64,000 nucleotides of DNA from Acheta domesticus (lineage: Eukaryota; Arthropoda; Insecta; Orthoptera; Gryllidae), in contig JAHLJT010000631.1 of NCBI GenBank assembly GCA_031308135.1, positions 6,841,264-6,905,263 of the forward strand. The letters are read 5' to 3'. The position numbers and the translations under genes were made by a program. Below are positions 41,191 to 56,853 of this stretch, one piece after another; position 1 is the first letter of the stretch, and each line of letters starts with the position of its first letter. The notes under the pieces were generated by a model. It saw only the letters and a program-made list of their open reading frames with translations, was not told the origin of the DNA and searched no databases.

Positions 41191-43329
41191 TAGCGGTTTT
41201 TTCTTGTTGGTGTTGCAATTTAAAATAAACGGCAAAAATGTTTCTTGGTTGTAGGATTCTGCATGTACATATATTAAATGATGACAATCAAAGAATTATA
41301 TGGAGCAAGAAAATCGCCAAGATATTACTACTAATTCTGAAAGAAAGATTAGTTCGGTCTGCGTTGGAATTGTCGTTAGACCTTGAGGTTAACGAAATTA
41401 TCAAAGTGAATATGGAATGGACGCTACACATAGCGAACCTCATTTGAAATTGATTGTCAGTGTCAAGTGTAGTAAACAAATGTAAAAAGATTGTGTTATA
41501 AGAAAAGTACTAAAATATGAAAATAAACTTTTAAACTGCAAGAGGGTATACTCGGAGATAACTTCATCGTTAAAATTAACTTAAGTAAAAAACATAAAGA
41601 GTGAGTACTTAAGTAAAAAACATGAGTGTAAATTGTCAAGATAAAAGTAAACAGTAACATTCCACGATACCATGACTGTCTTGCATATAAGAAAGATGTC
41701 AAAAATCAGTGGCACAGAAGACGCTGTCACGATAATCACGATTATGGTGCAATTAAGTAAAAGAGACGAACGTAGAATTTTTCTACGATTTTCTAGTTAT
41801 GGTAAAACCCTGGAATATTTTATTTAAGAAGTCATGTTATATGACATCAAGAGGTGTAGTGTTTGTCAAATCATAAACCAGAAATGTACTATTTAAAAAT
41901 GTTGAGCGAAAAAATTTAGAGAATTTCAAATACGATCAAGTCAATGGCACGTGCTTTGAAAAAACTTCAGCAGATCAGTTGAATGTAAGTAATGTCGACT
42001 CAGATTAGTTTTCTAGACTGTCTGATTTAGTTATATTGTCTGCAGAATGGTCCAGGATTTATTTATAGGTACCCAGAACTACCGTATTTGGAGGTTTTAA
42101 ATAAAATCTTGAGACCATTATTAAATTCTTAAACCATTATTAAATTATTGGCAAAAATTTAAATTAGCTAAAGTAAAATAGCTTGAAATAAATGAAAAAC
42201 AAAATCAAAAGTGGCTAGCCTACAATACGAGGTGAATTAATTTAAAAATTCAACTAAATTTAAATTTTTAGAAAGAATAGCACAAGTCACTCGACAACTG
42301 CCAACGATCGCAGTCCAAACGCACGATTTAAATGTTGGCGGGATCTAGAAGTGTGTATATCACCGCTCAGCTGCAAACTCATTTTCTAAATAAATAATAC
42401 CCCGCTTGATACTGAATTCAAGGTGTCGGTTCTTAAGATACTCAATATGCAAACACTATTTGAGCAACATTTCCATGTATCAAAGTGAAGTCTAAGCCTA
42501 CTAAATGGTTTCTAATGGTAACAAATGGTATTTAGTACTCAAAAGTGAAAATATTACTTTTATTGTTTTTGGCTCGGAATTGTTCATCTTGATGTACGTA
42601 AGAACGCAGAAAATAATCCAATACTTTTTAGTATACAAATAATTTTTCAATTTTCGAACCCCAGCAGGCTGTCACCCTGACTCTCCAAAACCGACTTTGT
42701 TCCTCATAACAAATCAAGAAAAGTCAAGGAAGAAATAATATTGCAAAGAGTAGGGTTGTATTTGCCCGATTCGGTATTTTCACACTACATTACTTGGCTT
42801 TCTCAAGAGTAAAACACTTTTCTAATATTTTTGTGACTATCAAGGACAGCGAAAAGCTAACTGTCAAGGACGATTGAATAATTTCTTCAAATGTTGTTTT
42901 TAAAGAAGTATGAATTGTTCCAAGAACATCTCTCCATAATGCTGAATAAACCTTTATTGAAAATTTGTTTCCAACATCAATTGCATTGTTATTTTTGTTT
43001 TATATTCTCCAAGTACATTAGAAGTTACATTTATAATTTTTTAAACGAATAAACCCGTTTCATTAACAACTTTCCTTCTTAATGGAAAAGATAGACAAAT
43101 GGATAGGGGAAGGGTGGGGTTTAATTTGCGAAATTTCTCAAACGGGTCGTTAATGGTACGTGAGTGTTTTATTAACATATTCTTCGCGCTAAATAAATAT
43201 CCTTTTCGTCCAATGTTTATTCTTAAAATTTGTTTATATTCGGCACCAATTTAAGGCGAGTGTTTGTAATCACATCGTCCGTGTTTTGCGAATTTCGGTG
43301 GAAAATACCCCTGAGGTAAGGTGTACCTC
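41191..43329. other. 2.1 kb AT-rich region without a gene
   Basis: No ORF, repeat array or structured RNA that I can support. Frames of 60-70 residues here look random. Confidence 0.35.
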
Positions 43330-43520
43330 AATGTGGATATTCCATTTGAGGTTTGACTCAATTGAGCGATCCAGAAGTTTGTTGCCATAACATTAGTAAA
43401 TTGCATATGGTTCATTTTCTGTGCCGAATACGATTGCCTCTTGCGACTCCCCAGATGCAAACGGCACTAAAACCGTTTTTCCTCGATGAATTGAATAAAT
43501 TCCAATTTGCATTTGTAGAC
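43330..43520 (-). pseudogene. Old CR1/Jockey LINE fragment (fourth copy)
   Basis: The minus strand reads KMNHMQFTNVMATNF and SQTSNGIST. It aligns at DNA level to copy C 31990-32150 (AAAATGAAC-ATATGCAATT, GCAACAAA-TT, TTGA-TCAAACCTCAAATGGAA). It is more diverged than copies A-C and no neighbouring LINE sequence is kept. Confidence 0.62.
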
Positions 43521-43831
43521 TGTCAAATTAGATAAGTAACTGAATCCAGTTTTTTATTAAAATAGTATGTTTTATTATAAAAACATTCTTCAATAAAATG
43601 TATAAAACAGCGGGAATGTGACTTGTTCTCATCACCAGGAACTACAAAAAATTTGCATTTATTATTAAAAAAGGCATTTATATATAATTACAAAATACAC
43701 ATGTGTATTTTGGGAATATCAAGAGTTTAAATCTTAAATGTTCCTAATATATTACGATTTCTATTAATGATTTATACTGGAATTTCAATGAGTGATTTAA
43801 TGCTTAATGCACTACCTGTAGAAAAATTTTA

Positions 43832-45180
43832 ACTAGTGGTACTACGGAATGACACAGACTTTTCCGTGTTAGCTTTCTATTTCCTTTGGTCTCGGCTAGC
43901 TATTGGACCTTGCCACATCCTGTTGCAGCTGCCATCTAACGCCGCCCAAAATTTATTTTTTTGACATTTCATTATTTTTTTCGGTTTCCTATTAGTAAAA
44001 TGAAATATTATTTGAAGAATATTAAACAATCGTAAAATCCGGTCCTAAATGACTTCTTTGAAAAATTTGGAACCGAAAATGGCGTTTAAGCGCTACTACA
44101 AATTCGTATTGAAACTCTTTTTAACAGATCTTTTTGAGTTTTCGAAAAACTTGATAAGAAGTCATTTGAAGCACTTTAACTAACAAATATAATAATCTTT
44201 ACAATTGCTGGAAATGTGCATATTAAAGGTGTGAGAGATCCCATACCCCAAATATTGAGAACCCTCTCTTGGGAAGGGAAATTAAAGAAAAAGTTGCAGA
44301 AAAGAGGAAGGAACGAAAAGTATGGCAAATGATGTGGTATCCATCTGATAAAAATGTTTTGAATCGTCTTACTCATGAACTACCAGCGGCGAAAAGGAAA
44401 CGTAAACAGGATTCTATCAGCAATTACTTTGAACAATAATTGCAGTACATCTTTATTTTTGCATCTTCATTTTTTACATTGAATAGCACATTGATTGTTT
44501 ACTCTGCTTGACAGTTCCTTTTAACACGGAGTGTAATACACCTTGCGACCCTGCTCTGAAAATGGAGGTCTATTGTTTGGTCCCATTTTTTGGCCATCCC
44601 TGTTTTTGAAATTCTCGAAAGCTGCAAGCTGCAAGAAAGACAAAAAAATCAGTAAATTATATATATATATATATATAATATAGTTTTAATTAAAATAAAA
44701 TGTCCGCATTGTCAGAAACGCTCATACGCCGTAAATGCGAAATTTGAAGCTCTTTTTTCAAAGAAAACTTTTGAGTTTTCGTAAAACATCGTTGAAAGTT
44801 ATTTACAGCTCTTCTCCTCACAAATGTAATAATGGGTACAAATCACTGGAAATGTATATATTAACGGCGTGAGAGATATTTCAAAAAAGTACATTTTCGT
44901 ATTTTTTAAAAAACCAAAAACACAAAAAATACATTTTTCTAATTTCTGAAAAAAAAACAATAAAGGAAAAATGCCGTTTATATCGTGCTGTACAGAACAT
45001 TTAGCACGATCCCTACTAAAAGTTTCAAGAACAAATTTAGAGCCGATTTTGAGAAAATCGTATTTTTATTATTGTAAAACACAAAAAAACATAATTTTGG
45101 ATATTTTGGTAAAAATATCTAATTTACAAAATATTATGACAACTTTTAACGTTATAGTGTTAAAAACAAATGGCTGGTGA
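43832..45180 (+). repeat. Foldback-family repeat, left arm (copy 5)
   Basis: It begins AACTAGTGGTACTACGGAATG and follows the same order of blocks as copies 1 and 4 (CTAGCTATTGGACCTTGCC, GGTTTCCTATTAG, GGTGTGAGAGATC). About 450 bases are replaced between 44243 and 44690 by other sequence. The arm then resumes (CAGAAACGCTCATACGCC, AAATGCGAAATTTGAAGC). It is more diverged than the other copies. Confidence 0.62.
44250..44442 (+). pseudogene. Jockey-like LINE linker fragment
   Basis: The frame reads EIKEKVAEKRKERKVWQMMW, YPSDKNVLNRLTHELPAAKR, KRKQDSISNYFEQ and a TAA. It resembles the basic linker between endonuclease and reverse transcriptase of Jockey-type ORF2 (KR-AR--WQ-TR-P-DK--LNRLT-EL). It sits in a foldback copy. 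The stop and the absence of flanking domains make it a scrap. Confidence 0.38.
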
Positions 45181-46469
45181 CAACATATCAAAATAATCTT
45201 AATTTCCAAATGACAAATTCAGACGTACACGATACAGAATGAAAAATAGCTCAAAATGATATTTTCAAAGCACCTGTGCATCCTATAAATAAGTAAAAAA
45301 ACACGCATTATTGTTGTATGTTTCTTTTTTATCCCTCTCATGCATGATTTTAAAATTTCTATTATTTTATTTAAATTACACTTTAAGAAAATGGCTTTCT
45401 TTATCATACTACAGCGTTAATTGGCCGAATATTTGGTGCTAGTGATAAAAATAGGGGTCCTCATATGTGGACACCATGGACGAATTAACTGGGACTCGTA
45501 ACAATATACCTTTCTATATTCATCCACGGTGTCCTCATGTGAGGAAGATAGTTTAATTGGTACTACAGATTCTAACGGAAGTATTGATAACTACATATCG
45601 ATTGTAACACGACTTACTTGGCGCCAATTATGAAACAAATAGCCGTCCACACATGAGGACAAAATGCATGAGAGGGTTAGAGAGAACATAATTTTGAGAG
45701 GGTAGCCGCGGCGAGAAAAAATGTTCGACCTACCCATGGGAAGGAGAATTGCTGACTTCAACGCACATGCATGAAGCGCTTAGAGCTATTACATCATTTT
45801 ACATTACCACGCATTATTAGCCCATAGTCTTAGGGATCTGAAGATGGCCTCTATCAACGTGAACACATTTTCAACAAAGGTCGGTATTAAAAAACCTCCT
45901 TCTGGCAATTAGAGTCATTGTGCTCATTGAAGAGATAGAAAACTTCAAAAGGTATTTATTTGCATACCTGGCCTTCGGAAATACACAATTCCTCCTCGAA
46001 CACGATCCACGTAATTCCAACTGTGCAGGGCGGGGTAGTGAGCGATCCATTGTACATGTACATACCACAATCATCAATGAACGCAAATTGAGATAGTCTG
46101 AAATATATACCAGAAAGTATGGGTGCTTTAGGCAAGTCTTTAAAATTTCTTCCATCTTCTTCATTTTACTCCATGGGCCGTCATCACACACCTACAGTGA
46201 ACAAAGTGCAGTTGCTATTTTCGGTCTTTCAGAAAATTTGAATAAATTCCTTAAAAGGGATGATTTTTGGGAAAGGAAATTTAAAATATTTGAATACAGC
46301 ATTATACGCACCTTATAAAGATTGCTCACAATCATAGTTTCGTTTGTCTCGACGGTTTTGTATTGTACTTCCATCTCCAAATCGTATCTGAAATAAATAT
46401 AATATTGAAATTGTTGTTGGTTCTTCCTGTTGATCCTGGTATTATGTAGTAGAGACGTAGATGGTACGA
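45181..46469. other. Intergenic, short inverted repeats
   Basis: No gene seen. GGGTCCTCATATGTGGACACC at about 45456 and related GTGTCCTCATGTGAGG (45528) and CCACACATGAGGACA (45647) form loose inverted repeats, possibly remnants of a small DNA transposon. A 106-residue minus frame at 45871-46191 is not recognised. Confidence 0.35.
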
Positions 46470-46604
46470 TTAACCCTCCAAGGACGAAAATTATTTTTTA
46501 TCAAAAAAATTAAACTTCGTTACATTTTTTAATTTAACTACTTTAGTTTAATCTCCAAAAAATATTGAAAAAAATATTCTATGATTCAGCGGGGCGTGGG
46601 AGGG

Positions 46605-46622
46605 TGTGACGTATACGTCACA
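46605..46622. repeat. piggyBac subterminal palindrome, left
   Basis: TGTGACGTATACGTCACA, a perfect 18-bp palindrome, followed by CTCGTCCTTTGGGGG, an internal near-copy of the terminal repeat. It recurs at 50913 and 51263, so it is a plausible transposase-binding site. Confidence 0.75.
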
Positions 46623-46779
46623 CTCGTCCTTTGGGGGTGATAACTGTGCTGGGTTGAAAGAGAGAAAATATTTAACGAGGAAAGCATTTATTTTCGAAGC
46701 ATACGGTTAAATGACTAGTCAATGACTACAATATCATTAGTAAACATATTACACTTCTTACACAGCAGAAAAATAGTGT

Positions 46780-48495
46780 TCATTTTTTTGTATGAAATGG
46801 TACATTGCATTTCAAGCATAAACCTACGTCACATTTTGTGCACATTGAAGCAACGACACTTTTGCATCCATCATTAGCACACCTTCTTCTCTTTTTATTT
46901 TCAACTTCCCCAAGTAGATGGTCAGCTCTGTCATAGCGAATGTCGTCTAAAACTCGCGTTGACCTTTTCGACGACAGAGCTGTTGGACCCACAGATTTGA
47001 CAGGTGTTTTGTATCTCGTGAGGTATGTGATAGCAATCTCTCTTCTGAATTCCAGCTTAGTGATATTTTTTCCAGTCTTCTTGAAAATCAGCCAAGCATT
47101 ATTTATAGCTGCATCTATAAGCCATGTCAGTATTGCCCAGTACCATTTCTTCCCTCTGATTGATATACGGTACTGATTGATGTCTTGATCCATTCGATCT
47201 GTACCACCCATGTTTCTGTTGTATGTGGTAATAATAGCTGGTTGAGGGACATTTATATGTTTTTTTTCTTTCGAAGAATATCTCTTAACGTGCTTGATTG
47301 GAGATTCTCTGAGCGAATTTGATGCAACAGCAACCACATTATTGTCCATCCATTTCCCAACAAGAATTCCATCATTTTTCTCTATTGTGCTTCGAAATAT
47401 CCCACGATCCATCTTCATCATTTGTTCATGCGATGGTAACAGGCAATCTTTAGGAATCCTGTTTTTCCTAATGGTTCCAGTCCCTGAGTATCCGCGTTCT
47501 TTCAAATGCTTGAGAAGGTTGAAGCTGGTGAATAAGTTGTCTGTAATTATATGATAAGGATAACTTCTTTTATGATCTGGCAGTTCATCTAAGAATGAAA
47601 TCAAGGGAGCAGTGGCTTTACCAAAAATCTTTTCATATTCAGAGTTTGTCACTGGTGTATTTTTCCCTTGATAGACTTCAAAATTTATCAAATACCCGTA
47701 GAATGTATTCAGACACCATATTTTGTACCCAAACCTTATGGGTTTACCACGAATGAACTGCTTGCAAGGATGTGGGCCAAAGTACTTCACCATGGATTCG
47801 TCATAATCAAGAAATTCACATTCAAGAAAGTTATCAATAAAACGTTTCTTGAGAAGATTCATGAGTGGGCGGAGCTTGAATAATCTGTCATTATTGTCAA
47901 TATCAGAATTATCAGCAACATGAAAGTATTTGGCTATGAATAAAAATCTGCCCCTCCGCATACATTCAGATACTAATATATTCTTCATGTCTGGCTTGGT
48001 ATCCCAGTAACTTTTTTTCCCTGGCAAAACATTATAACCAGAAAGGATCAGTACACCCAGAAAAGCCTTTATCTCTTCTGCCGTAACATTCATATTACTT
48101 TCATTTTTTGACAAAGCATATTTCTTGGTCTCCGTAAGGAAAAGGGAAATCACCTCTTCATCTATAAGGATTTCAAAAATTTGAACGGGTGCCATATTTT
48201 TATATTTGTCGGCATAGTCTTCTGGAAATATCCCATCTTTTTTTATTGAATCAACTAGATCTCCATCTATCCACTCACGTTCCCTTTTTGCGGAATACCC
48301 CGATAAATCGTGTACCGGGCCTCCAATGCGAATTCCATTAGACAAAACTGCCTCGGCTTCACTCACCAATTGATTGCCACACAGATTGTCCAGTAGACCT
48401 CCTGTGTCATCATCACCACTGTCTTCATCAGTCAGCTCGTTTGCGGGCGGTGGTGCAATAAAAATATCCTCTACTTCTATATTATCATCACCATT
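46780..48495 (-). CDS. piggyBac transposase (DDE_Tnp_1_7), N-terminus split by hAT insertion
   Basis: The enzyme cuts and pastes at TTAA. The frame is open from the hAT junction (48495) to the stop at 46780-46782. It starts with an acidic N-terminal stretch (NGDDNIEVEDIFIAPP, DEDSGDDDTGG), then the DDE domain. Within the 529 residues from 48369 the catalytic aspartates are in LDYDESMVKYFG (~190), YHIITDNLFTS (~277) and NRNMGGTDRMDQ (~391). A Cys-rich zinc-binding tail RRCANDGCKSVVASMCTKC / LCLKC (~495-522) closes it, as in piggyBac. Beyond the hAT the frame resumes at 50712 with SPEIIQLLEEDIQGIVGND. Just upstream, NNDRFRDGL lies in another frame, implying a one-base indel near 50775 or a splice at CAG|GAATAACG (~50800). 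No initiator ATG was found. The catalytic portion is undamaged. Confidence 0.9.
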   Translation of the reverse strand, partial: NGDDNIEVEDIFIAPPPANELTDEDSGDDDTGGLLDNLCGNQLVSEAEAVLSNGIRIGGPVHDLSGYSAKREREWIDGDLVDSIKKDGIFPEDYADKYKNMAPVQIFEILIDEEVISLFLTETKKYALSKNESNMNVTAEEIKAFLGVLILSGYNVLPGKKSYWDTKPDMKNILVSECMRRGRFLFIAKYFHVADNSDIDNNDRLFKLRPLMNLLKKRFIDNFLECEFLDYDESMVKYFGPHPCKQFIRGKPIRFGYKIWCLNTFYGYLINFEVYQGKNTPVTNSEYEKIFGKATAPLISFLDELPDHKRSYPYHIITDNLFTSFNLLKHLKERGYSGTGTIRKNRIPKDCLLPSHEQMMKMDRGIFRSTIEKNDGILVGKWMDNNVVAVASNSLRESPIKHVKRYSSKEKKHINVPQPAIITTYNRNMGGTDRMDQDINQYRISIRGKKWYWAILTWLIDAAINNAWLIFKKTGKNITKLEFRREIAITYLTRYKTPVKSVGPTALSSKRSTRVLDDIRYDRADHLLGEVENKKRRRCANDGCKSVVASMCTKCDVGLCLKCNVPFHTKK

Positions 48496-48503
48496 ATCAT
48501 TAC

Positions 48504-50711
48504 TAGGGCCCGGATAGTTATGTAATTACATATTTCCTTGTGTTAACTCTATCAAGTCAAAACCACAATATATTTACGTTTCATGTCGATTAGGGTCTAA
48601 AACCGATGACTTTTTAGTACATATATTTACATATTTTACCCGAAAGTACATATATTTACATATTTTGCACAAAAGTACATATTTTTAAATATTTCTTAAT
48701 ATTTTCGTTTTTCTGCATTCTTTTTGTATAATTCTTCATTTATCCTACATGTTTTTGATAAGGAATAACTAAGACAAACAATTCAGCATTGTCAATTTTT
48801 CGGCAGCCTCCTCTCCAAATTGGCGCTATTGCATTGCGTAAAAATGTTGATATTGCAGCACGCAGAATCCTACAAAGGGGCAAGGTGTTGCACTCCAAAG
48901 CTTCCAGTGTGTAGAGTTCAGCGCGAGTAAAGTAGAGAACAAAATACTACTCAGAAATAAATTTTGTGTATGAAAATGGTACGTCTAGCAAGCGATAACT
49001 CGCGCCCACAACGTATTTTTCAGAGGTCTCTCTTGACCTTAATGCCCTTCGCCAAAAATTACAGGCACCAACGCAGCTCAGAAAGCGCCATTGACAGTTT
49101 TCTTTCCCCGTTTGTTGCACTGGAGCCTAAACCTTTGTTTGTAAATTATCTCTGTGAGGTGAAAATCTAAAGTAAAATCATGATGTGGCACTACAGCTTT
49201 TGGATAAGAAAAGGACAGAAAATAATTCACGGCGATTGGCTTAAACCTTGTGGTAAATCAGACTGGGAATTTGCGATAGGCAAAGTTTGGTTTATCTTTT
49301 CAGAGAAGTCAAGCAATAGCGTCTTCGGTAAGAACATTATTGAAGAAAGCTGAATTTGTGCCAAGAGTCAATTGGTTAAATATCAACCAGCATTGTTTTT
49401 ATTCCCTAATCCGTGAATAGCATTGAACAGTGACATGTTGGGACAAAGTTTGAATATACACCAGTAACTTCATGCGATGTGGAACACTTGGTCGTTACAA
49501 GGCCTTCGAACAGATAATAGGAAAAATTTCATCCCTATAGAGTATTTGAGTAAACTCCTCGTGTGCATGCTTGCGGATGAGCCGTTCCGTCTCTCACGGG
49601 TAGACTACTTCCCGTGCACTAGTGGAGACAAACGAGGTGTCATTCGACGCGTCTCGGCGTCCTAATGGGGAACTGATAATTTGTTTCCAGAAATGGCTAT
49701 AAAATTCTAAGAAATTTCCAAAAACGTGTTTTTTCGTGTTTTGGCGCTGTGCTCTTGGTAAGTATGCCGGGAACTAAATCAACGCCACCTAACTAGATGT
49801 AGGTGGTGTTGATTAAACTCCAGTACAATACCGACGAAGGGAAAGACAGAGAAACGAGAACAAGGAAGAAGAAGAAGACGAAGAAGGAGGAGATGACGAA
49901 GAAGAAGGAGGAGACGACAAAGAAGAAGAAGGAGGAGACGACGAAGAAGAAGGAGGAGACGACGAAGAAGAAGGAGGAGACGACGAAGAAGAAGGAGGAG
50001 ACGAAGGAGGAGACGACGAAGAAGGAGGAGGAGGAGACGACGACGAAGAAGGAGGAGGAGACGACGACGAAGACGGAGGAGGAGACGACGACGAAGAACG
50101 AGACGACGACGAAGACGGAGGAGACGACGACGAAGAAGGAGGTGACGACGACGAAGAAGAAGGAGACGACGACGAAGAAGGAGGAGACGACGTCGAAAAA
50201 GGAGGAGACGGCGACGAAAAAGGAGGAGGAGACGTCGACGAAGAAGGAGGAGGAGACGACGACGACGAAGGAGGAGGAGACGACGACGAAGAAGGAGGAG
50301 GAGACGACGACGGAGGAGGAGGAGAAAACGAAGAAGGAAACGACGACGAAGAAGATGAAGACGAGGAAGACGAAGAAAAAGAAAGTCACACAACCGAAAG
50401 TAATTTAAATCGTCGGTGACGTCACATTCAGCTATTTTCTAAGTATTTGAAACAAATATTTGTATCTCATTTTTTTACGGAGACCATTTTAAATAACAGA
50501 ATTGTGAGAAGAATTATGTTTTAATTTTGTTCTTTACGAGGATATTAGGTCTACACAGATCAACATTTAAGCAAAAGTATTTTATTAAAACGAATTGATA
50601 TAATAATTAAAGTGTTACATATTTCTTACTTTTAGTACATATTTCTATACATTTTAATACATATATATGTACATATTTTCCTAATTTTAGTACATAATTA
50701 TCCGCGCCCTA
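48504..50711. mobile_element. hAT-type element inside piggyBac transposase gene, 2208 bp
   Basis: Ends: TAGGGCCCGGATAGTTATGT at 48504, and read inward from 50711 TAGGGCGCGGATAATTATGT (two mismatches in 20). The 8-bp target duplication ATCATTAC lies at 48496-48503 and 50712-50719. AGTACATAT motifs cluster subterminally at both ends. The interior holds a 0.5 kb GAA/GAC-rich array and no recognised transposase. A 68-residue frame at 48964 is unrecognised. Non-autonomous. Confidence 0.85.
49850..50390 (+). repeat. GAAGAAGGAGGAGACGAC purine-rich array
   Basis: An imperfect array of GAAGAAGGAGGAGACGAC-like units inside the hAT element. It gives a Lys/Glu/Thr-rich frame on the plus strand (49803-50408) and Leu/Arg- or Phe/Val-rich frames on the minus strand. 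The strand is strongly purine-biased (triplex-capable). I treat it as non-coding. Confidence 0.85.
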
Positions 50712-50912
50712 ATCATTACCAACGATGCCTTGAATGTCTTCTTCAAGCAACTGAATTATCTCTGGCGACAGTCAGTCCGTCTCTAAAACGGTCGTTATTC
50801 CTGATAAATGAAAATGTATATAAACATTTCAATTTTCGACTTTGAAATGGAACAAAATGAAAAAAAATGTGGAAAATGTGGAGACGCGTGAAAAGCTACG
50901 GGGAAGGACGAG

Positions 50913-50930
50913 TGTGACGTATACGTCACA
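50913..50930. repeat. piggyBac subterminal palindrome, right-internal
   Basis: Second copy of TGTGACGTATACGTCACA, preceded by AAGGACGAG. Confidence 0.75.
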
Positions 50931-51262
50931 CTGACATTTTCACGCCTCCACACCTTCCCGTAACAATAATAAAATTAATTAAATCATTTTAATTACTTTT
51001 AATACTATCTGTGATAAATAAACCATTGACATAAATTGAATTGCTAACAATATAAGCTATAAATTCAACTTACCTAACATCTGGGTCCATCGAAAATATA
51101 TCACAATTTTTAAACACCGTCAAAAACTCTTATAACGCCTTCCTCGGACAAGATCGCACTATGAACTGACGAACCAGACCCTTCTGCGACTACAATGCCC
51201 TGACACGCACAGAAATATCGACTTGCAGAGACAGGAAATTAGACGTGCCACAACTTGTTCGC

Positions 51263-51280
51263 TGTGACGTATACGTCACA
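51263..51280. repeat. piggyBac subterminal palindrome, right end
   Basis: Third copy, directly followed by CTCGTCCTTGGAGGG, the terminal repeat, then TTAA. Confidence 0.78.
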
Positions 51281-51299
51281 CTCGTCCTTGGAGGGTTAA

Positions 51300-51847
51300 A
51301 TATGTATGGACCGTATGGGATGAATGTAGGGAGATTCCAGGAATTAAAACTTTTGTATTATATACTACGACGTTTCGCACATTCAGCATGCGCTTTGTCA
51401 AGACCAATACAATATAGAAACGGTTGACAATGGCATAGACAATACAAATTGACATACAAACAATGGAATACAAAATTATTGAAGTCAATATTTACAATTT
51501 AGTATTACATCAGAGCAAATATTACAATGAGAAGTTATCAACAAACGTTGAAAGTTTTGTCAAACTTAGTAGTTACAATTCGTCAATTGTGGAAGGCTAA
51601 CAATATTATATACGTTAAGGAAGGGCACAAATTATAAAGATTGTAAATCATGGATTGAACAGTGTCATTGGAAAATAATAATTTCGGATGTTGGTTCATT
51701 ATCAACGTCTTATACATTTGGTTAACTTTTTGTACGGCACTTTTGTTTGTACCGCAATATTTAACATAATATGAGTCATTTCCGCAGTTAGCCTTATTGA
51801 TGTTTCTTTTCCGTCGACTAAATGCAACAATGATAATAGTATTAATG
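51300..51847. other. Intergenic, nothing recognised
   Basis: Right flank of the piggyBac insertion. AT-rich, without a supported ORF. Confidence 0.35.

Positions 51848-56806
<4,959 letters not shown>

Positions 56807-56853
<47 letters not shown>
56807..56853. repeat. (TAA)n microsatellite at R4/Dong boundary
   Basis: About 15 TAA units between the ACT-type array and the first base of the R4/Dong element. Confidence 0.92.

Larger units (their letters stand above)
46474..51295 (-). mobile_element. piggyBac-superfamily DNA transposon, 4822 bp with nested hAT
   Basis: Terminal inverted repeats of 14 bp: CCCTCCAAGGACGA at 46474 and its reverse complement ending at 51295. Flanking TTAA lies at 46470-46473 and 51296-51299, the canonical piggyBac target. 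It encodes a transposase on the minus strand (46780 to about 50780). Subtracting the 2208-bp hAT (48504-50711) and its duplication leaves ~2.6 kb, the usual piggyBac length. Three copies of an 18-bp palindrome lie subterminally. Confidence 0.93.

Noticed and set aside
49779..50408. Lys/Glu/Thr-rich and Leu/Arg-rich frames of ~200 residues
   Set aside because: Purine-rich simple repeat inside a hAT element; open on both strands at once.
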